Positions 7,223 through 10,102 of a DNA stretch of 10,102 nt are shown here, piece by piece. A program made the position numbers and the translations under genes. Each line of letters starts with the position of its first letter. Positions within the stretch are counted from its first letter, which is position 1. The DNA lies in contig CACZIP010000063.1 of NCBI GenBank assembly GCA_902781245.1, positions 1 through 10,102 of the forward strand, read 5' to 3'. The notes under the pieces were generated by a model, which saw nothing but the letters and a program-made list of their open reading frames with translations, ran no database searches and had not been told where the DNA came from. Source of the DNA: an uncultured Coriobacteriaceae bacterium (GTDB lineage: Bacteria; Actinomycetota; Coriobacteriia; Coriobacteriales; Eggerthellaceae).

Positions 7223-7699
7223 ATGGCTGAAAGTTATCGTTGCATAGTTGCAACTCCGACTCGCGAGCTGTTCAACGGCGAGATTTACTACGCCGACGTG
7301 CCGGGCTATGCTGGACACTACGGTGTGTTGCGTGGTCACGAGAGCCTGGTTGCGACCAATCATCAGGGTGGTAAGCTGACGCTGCACCTCGACCCCGATG
7401 GCAACGAGAAGAAGGTCTTCCTGATCCATCGCGGGTGCACGCAGATGCTGCACAACCACCTGTCGGTGCTCGGCCGTTTTGGATGCGACCCCGAGACCAT
7501 CGATGTCGAGGAAGTCAAGCAGAAGGCTGAGAGTCTGCGCGCGACTATCGAAGAGCGCAAAGCCGAGCTTGCATCCGTCGACGATGAGGATATGATTTCG
7601 GCTGGAGAAGCCTGGATTCATACCGAGGAGATCCACCTGAGCTGGTATGAGGCGCAGATTGAGTTCGCCGAGACCGGCAAGGAGAGCACCAAGCAGTAA
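7223..7699 (+). CDS. atpC: F1Fo ATP synthase subunit epsilon, long form
   Basis: Epsilon joins gamma to the c-ring and in many bacteria restrains ATP hydrolysis. It has 158 residues, against about 130-140 in most bacteria. The N-terminal beta-sandwich (about 1-92) shows the family block VPGYAGHYGVLRGHESLVA (26-44). Helix 1 of the C-terminal part is about 96-118. It is followed by the acidic link SVDDEDMIS and a long second helix (about 128-152) rich in Glu, Trp and Tyr rather than Arg. The ATG at 7223 lies 2 bases after the atpD stop, with AGGGTGA (7210-7216) upstream. It is the last gene of the operon and is followed by a terminator at 7732. Confidence 0.93.
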   Translation: MAESYRCIVATPTRELFNGEIYYADVPGYAGHYGVLRGHESLVATNHQGGKLTLHLDPDGNEKKVFLIHRGCTQMLHNHLSVLGRFGCDPETIDVEEVKQKAESLRATIEERKAELASVDDEDMISAGEAWIHTEEIHLSWYEAQIEFAETGKESTKQ

Positions 7700-7731
7700 C
7701 GTCATCGTACGCATACCGCACGAGACACCTT

Positions 7732-7766
7732 AGGGGCCGCGAAACAATCGCGGCCCCTCTTGTTGT
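7732..7766 (+). terminator. rho-independent-type terminator of the atp operon
   Basis: A perfect 10-bp GC-rich stem, AGGGGCCGCG at 7732-7741 and CGCGGCCCCT at 7749-7758 around the loop AAACAAT, is followed by CTTGTTGT. The T-tract is interrupted but T-rich. It lies 32 bases after the atpC stop. The last 4 bases of its right stem arm and its whole tail are also the start of the long inverted repeat 7755-7891. Confidence 0.85.
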
Positions 7767-7891
7767 CGGGGCGTGCCATTGGGGACAGGCCAAATGTCTC
7801 GTATGGTTTTGGTCGGCAATTATGTATTGCCGACCAAAACCATACGAGACATTTGGCCTGTCCCCAATGGCACGCCCCGACAACAAGAGGG
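7755..7891. repeat. perfect 66-bp inverted repeat with 5-base loop
   Basis: Positions 7755-7820 are the exact reverse complement of 7826-7891, with TATGT (7821-7825) as the loop. I checked the pairing base by base; 7754/7892 no longer pair. Each arm contains a smaller hairpin-forming unit, GGGGACA to TGTCTC around GGCCAAA (7781-7800), which recalls short palindromic repeats of the REP kind. The repeat fills the space between the convergent atpC terminator and rnpB 3' end, and its outer edge includes the terminator tail. It may be a paired REP (REPIN-like) element, a MITE-like element, or an inverted duplication. In either transcript it would form a very stable hairpin and could stop or protect the RNA. 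No protein is assigned to the open frames crossing it. Confidence 0.95.
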
Positions 7892-7895
7892 AAGG

Positions 7896-8236
7896 GCGAG
7901 TGGACCGATAAGCCGGGTTCTGTCGAAGGACGGCCATTTATCTCGAACGACAGTCGCCTGCCGCCTCTAGCACGCAACCCGGATACGCGGCGGGCCACCG
8001 CATGGTATCCCTATTTGCGCTTGCTCCAGATGGGGTTTGCCAAGCCATGTCGTTGCCGACATGCTGGTGCGCTCTTACCGCACCGTTTCAGCTTTTCTCC
8101 CGTCGAGACGGGGGAGTCTTCTTTTCTGTGGCACTTTCCGTCGGGTTGCCCCGCCCAGCCGTTAGCTGGCATCTTGCCCTGTGGAGCCCGGACTTTCCTC
8201 GCATGCGATGCATACGCGGCCGTCTGGCCCACTCGC
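7896..8236 (-). ncRNA. rnpB: RNase P RNA, bacterial type A
   Basis: The catalytic RNA of RNase P trims the 5' leader from pre-tRNAs. Read on the - strand, conserved region I GAGGAAAGUCCGGGCUCC is at 8200-8183 and its P4 partner ACAGAACCCGGCUUAU at 7923-7908. GGUAAGAGCGCACC (about 8079-8066) and GGAGCAAGCGCAAAUAGGG are also present. A GGU lies in the L15 region, flanked by the P15 stem GGAUAC/GUAUCC, and would bind the tRNA CCA end. P1 forms between GCGAGUGG (8236-8229) and CCACUCGC (7903-7896). This sets the ends and a length of about 341 bases. It converges on the atp operon, and the long hairpin at 7755-7891 begins 4 bases past the P1 3' strand. Confidence 0.96.
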
Positions 8237-8243
8237 ATGCTGT

Positions 8244-8274
8244 ATTCTAACGCAACGTCAAAATCGCGGTACAA
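8244..8274 (-). promoter_or_regulatory. rnpB: candidate rnpB promoter
   Basis: On the - strand TAGAAT (8249-8244) is a good -10 hexamer, and its position predicts an RNA start at about 8237, next to the P1 helix. TTGTAC (8274-8269) is a fair -35 with a rather long 19-base spacer. The -35 overlaps the candidate -10 of the divergent thiN gene. Confidence 0.5.
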
Positions 8275-8275
8275 T
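8270..8275 (+). promoter_or_regulatory. thiN: candidate -10 element for thiN
   Basis: TACAAT at 8270-8275 differs from TATAAT at one base and lies 47 bases before the thiN start. No convincing -35 is visible at 16-18 bases upstream. It overlaps the candidate rnpB -35 on the other strand, so the two divergent promoters may compete. Confidence 0.35.
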
Positions 8276-8277
8276 TT

Positions 8278-8316
8278 CCAACCAAAAGGGACAGTCCTTT
8301 TCGGTTACCAGGTTGG
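8278..8316 (+). promoter_or_regulatory. thiN: 5' UTR stem-loop that reaches the thiN ribosome binding site
   Basis: CCAACC (8278-8283) can pair with GGTTGG (8311-8316), and the adjacent AAAAGG (8284-8289) with CCTTTT (8296-8301) around GACAGT. This makes an extended stem with a 9-base bulge. The last paired bases overlap the ribosome binding site TTGGAGAG (8313-8320) of thiN, so folding would partly hide it. I do not see the conserved core of a TPP riboswitch. Confidence 0.4.
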
Positions 8317-8322
8317 AGAGCC

Positions 8323-8952
8323 ATGAGCACCTGTGCACTCGTCGCAGCAAGCGATTTCAATGCGAAGCATTTCAAGGCTTTATTCGAAGATGGTCGATTT
8401 GATGCGGTATATGCCGTTGATGGGGGCTTTGCGCATATCGAGGCTGTCGGCTGTGTGCCAGACATCGCCATCGGGGATTTTGACTCGCTCGGTTATAGGC
8501 CGAAATGTCGACGTGTGATTGAATTGCCGGTCGAGAAAGACAAGTCGGACTTGGAAGCGGCGATGGATCGGGCGATGACGCGCCAGTTCGACGAAGTGCT
8601 CATATATGGAGCGCTTGGCGGACGCCTCGATCACACGATGGCCAATCTGCAGATGTGCGCACGATTCGCAGAAAGCGGGATAGGCGTGACGTTCGTGGCG
8701 GACGACTATGCCATACGTATTGTCGTCGGGCCCGATGCGTATGAGCTCCCGCTGCTCGAAGAGGGGACCGTTTCGGTTTTCGCTGCCACCAACGAAGCGC
8801 ATGGAGTCATCGAACGTGGCATGAAATATTCGATTGACGATGAGACGCTCACCAACCGAACCACTCGGGGGCTTTCGAACGAGCTGCAGGGTGTCGAGGC
8901 GGCCGTAGCTGTCGAAGAGGGCACGCTGTTCGTTTTCCATCCGCTTGCCTGA
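8323..8952 (+). CDS. thiN: thiamine pyrophosphokinase (thiamine diphosphokinase)
   Basis: Transfers pyrophosphate from ATP to thiamine to give thiamine diphosphate, the cofactor form, in the cytosol. The protein has 209 residues, normal for the bacterial family. Motifs in order are AVDGGF (31-36), GDFDS (51-55), EKDKSDLEAAM (71-81), GALGGRLDHTMAN (96-108) and, in the C-terminal thiamine-binding domain, TRGLSNE (181-187). The acidic residues and Arg/His of the catalytic domain are all present. The ATG at 8323 is preceded by TTGGAGAG (8313-8320). The gene diverges from rnpB with 86 bases between them and has no obvious operon partner in the window. A palindrome follows its stop by 6 bases. Confidence 0.95.
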   Translation: MSTCALVAASDFNAKHFKALFEDGRFDAVYAVDGGFAHIEAVGCVPDIAIGDFDSLGYRPKCRRVIELPVEKDKSDLEAAMDRAMTRQFDEVLIYGALGGRLDHTMANLQMCARFAESGIGVTFVADDYAIRIVVGPDAYELPLLEEGTVSVFAATNEAHGVIERGMKYSIDDETLTNRTTRGLSNELQGVEAAVAVEEGTLFVFHPLA

Positions 8953-8958
8953 ACTGAG

Positions 8959-8991
8959 GTGGCACATAGTTCCCTGGGAATGGTGTGCCAC
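8959..8991. repeat. degenerate palindrome between thiN and the insertion sequence
   Basis: GTGGCACA (8959-8966) pairs with TGTGCCAC (8984-8991), and an inner TTCCC (8970-8974) with GGGAA (8976-8980). Three base pairs between the two stems are imperfect. No T-run follows on the + strand, so it is a poor terminator, though it sits 6 bases after the thiN stop. It could be a short palindromic repeat or an end of the neighbouring insertion sequence. Confidence 0.6.
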
Positions 8992-10092
8992 ACCTGCGTT
9001 AATACTTGTTTAGTTGTCTCGCTTATGGGTGATGTTAACCCACTTCTGACACGGCCCCCATGGCCAGCGGCAGGGCTGCCCTCGCCGTGGAGTCCCATTT
9101 CGCCTGCTTGACCCAGTAGTCGTAGGAAGCTCCAGATCCACTTGAACCACGCCAGGTAGTTCCAGAGCCTTCTGGTGGCGACGCCGTGAAAGCCGTCGAT
9201 GAACTCCATGATGCGGCTGTGCAGGTTGTTCACGCGGTTAATCGCGTGCGCCCCGGACGGGCTCGCCTCGTGGCGGCGTACGTCGAGGGACCTGAGCGGC
9301 TTCCTGTAGGCCTTCGCGCCGTCGGTCGCGACGATGGCGCCACTGGCGACCTTGCCCTCGAGGTAGGCCGCCGCGCGCTCCTCGGTGATGTTTCCCCGGC
9401 CGGCCATCTCGAAAAAGAAGTCGCCCGCGTCGTTGACGCCGGTCAGCACGCATATCTGCTCGTACTGGTCGATGCCTTCGGGCCTGTGGTGGGCCTTCCT
9501 GGGTATGCCGCATTCGGCGTTCTTCCTGTTGCCCTTGAAGCTCTCGCGAAGATAGCACTCGTCCACCTCCATGCCGTCGCCGGCGGCGCTGCGGAACGCG
9601 GGCATGTTCTGGGCGATGCACTCGAGCACGCGATGGCGCATGAAAAAGGCCGTCTTCAGGCTCACGCCGCACCTCTCGGCCGATTCCCGCAGGGACAGGA
9701 CGTCGACGTGGCACTCGGCGAACTTCATCCAGGTCGCCCGGTCGAGCTTCGTCGTCGCGAACACCTTGTTTGTGCGCGCCGTAAACGTGCGCGTGCACGA
9801 CCGGCAGAGGTAGCGTTGGCCGCCGTCGCCGTCGCGGCCTTTCTTCACGACATGCCACGACCCGCATCGCGGGCATGCCGTCTCGGGACGTTCGGGCTGA
9901 ACGCCCAAGGCGAGGTTGAAGAACTCCTCGTCGATCATCTTCTTCAGCGACATGAGCGCCTCGGCCCTCTCCTCGGGCTCCATCTGCGGCAGGAACTGCC
10001 TGGCCAACGTCGTCAAGATGTCTTCCATGTTGTTGACCCCCTTCTGTTGACTTGGTCATTCTCCCAGTCCTGGGTCCAAAACCGTGTACCAC
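8992..10092 (-). mobile_element. IS1595-like insertion sequence, ends unresolved
   Basis: The transposase gene and its flanks look like one insertion sequence of roughly 1.0-1.15 kb. A possible terminal repeat is GTGGTACACGGTT, read inward from 10092. It matches GTGGCACATAGTT at 8959-8971 at 10 of 13 positions. The latter also belongs to a local palindrome, and no 8-base target duplication is visible beside either copy. The boundaries given are therefore approximate, and the right end may lie beyond the window. Confidence 0.4.
9035..10028 (-). pseudogene. IS1595-family transposase, C-terminally frame-disrupted
   Basis: A DDE-type (ISXO2-like) transposase that would cut and paste its element. 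The ATG at 10028 has AGAAGGGGG upstream with an 8-base spacer. An N-terminal zinc ribbon has C52, C55, C75 and C78. A helix-turn-helix-like region follows (about 108-130), then catalytic D156 in MEVDECY, D236 in ATDGAKAY, and the VNNLHSRI region around N267, which probably supplies the third residue. After NYLAWFKWIWSF (290-301) the frame loses the family pattern and runs on, antisense, into thiN to 8706. The next frame gives YDYWVKQAKWDSTARA and stops at 9035, which looks like the authentic C-terminus. A frameshift, or a deletion with frame change, near 9130 is therefore likely. The element is probably inactive on its own. Confidence 0.8.
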
Positions 10093-10102
10093 AAGACGGA
10101 CA

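Noticed and set aside
5787..7253. 488-residue frame on the - strand
   Set aside because: Antisense of atpD, with low-complexity Leu/Gly/Arg-rich translation typical of a shadow frame in GC-rich coding DNA.
7755..7891. CRISPR repeat or tRNA-like structure
   Set aside because: There is a single inverted pair with no direct repeats or spacers, and no cloverleaf or anticodon arm.
8237..8322. TPP riboswitch before thiN
   Set aside because: The stretch is only 86 bases, also holds the divergent promoters, and lacks the CUGAGA and ACCUGAUC-type core elements.
7760..8326. Open reading frame of 188 residues on + across the palindrome and rnpB
   Set aside because: It lies over the palindrome and the antisense of RNase P RNA, whose conserved motifs and helices are clear; the frame arises by chance in GC-rich DNA.
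8706..9034. C-terminal extension of the transposase frame on the - strand
   Set aside because: It runs through the palindrome and antisense through thiN and does not look like transposase; it is read-through after the frame disruption, so the pseudogene is ended at 9035.

Overview
The window is a high-GC bacterial chromosome segment holding a complete F1Fo ATP synthase operon on the + strand. A partial dCMP deaminase lies upstream. Downstream are the RNase P RNA gene, a thiamine pyrophosphokinase and a damaged insertion sequence. Protein style and gene order suggest an actinobacterial gut or oral anaerobe of the class Coriobacteriia, probably close to Eggerthellaceae. The pointers are the dCMP deaminase next to atp genes, an IS1595-type transposase and Shine-Dalgarno-led genes. 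This assignment is inference; no species is claimed.

Layout: 1-416 is the 3' part of a dCMP deaminase cut by the window edge. 417-570 is a control region with a candidate promoter. 571-7699 is the synthase operon in the order atpI-like, atpB (a), atpE (c), atpF (b), atpH (delta), atpA (alpha), atpG (gamma), atpD (beta), atpC (epsilon). Gaps are very small or overlapping from atpF onward, while a 130-base stem-loop-bearing gap precedes atpE. A rho-independent-type terminator at 7732-7766 closes the operon. Its tail merges into a perfect 66-bp inverted repeat with a 5-base loop (7755-7891). rnpB follows on the - strand (about 7896-8236), facing the operon. thiN (8323-8952, +) diverges from rnpB. 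A degenerate palindrome (8959-8991) then precedes an IS1595-like transposase on the - strand (9035-10028), which looks inactivated by an internal frame change near its C-terminus.

Together the genes encode the membrane sector (a, b, c) and the catalytic sector (alpha3 beta3 gamma delta epsilon) of one rotary ATP synthase. The c-subunit lacks the usual Na+ ligands, so proton coupling is predicted. Details that stand out are a likely cleavable signal peptide on subunit b, an insertion of about 12 residues just before the Walker B strand of alpha, and an acidic C-terminal helix in epsilon. I see no wholly new system. The most unusual DNA structure is the long perfect palindrome between the convergent atpC and rnpB transcripts.
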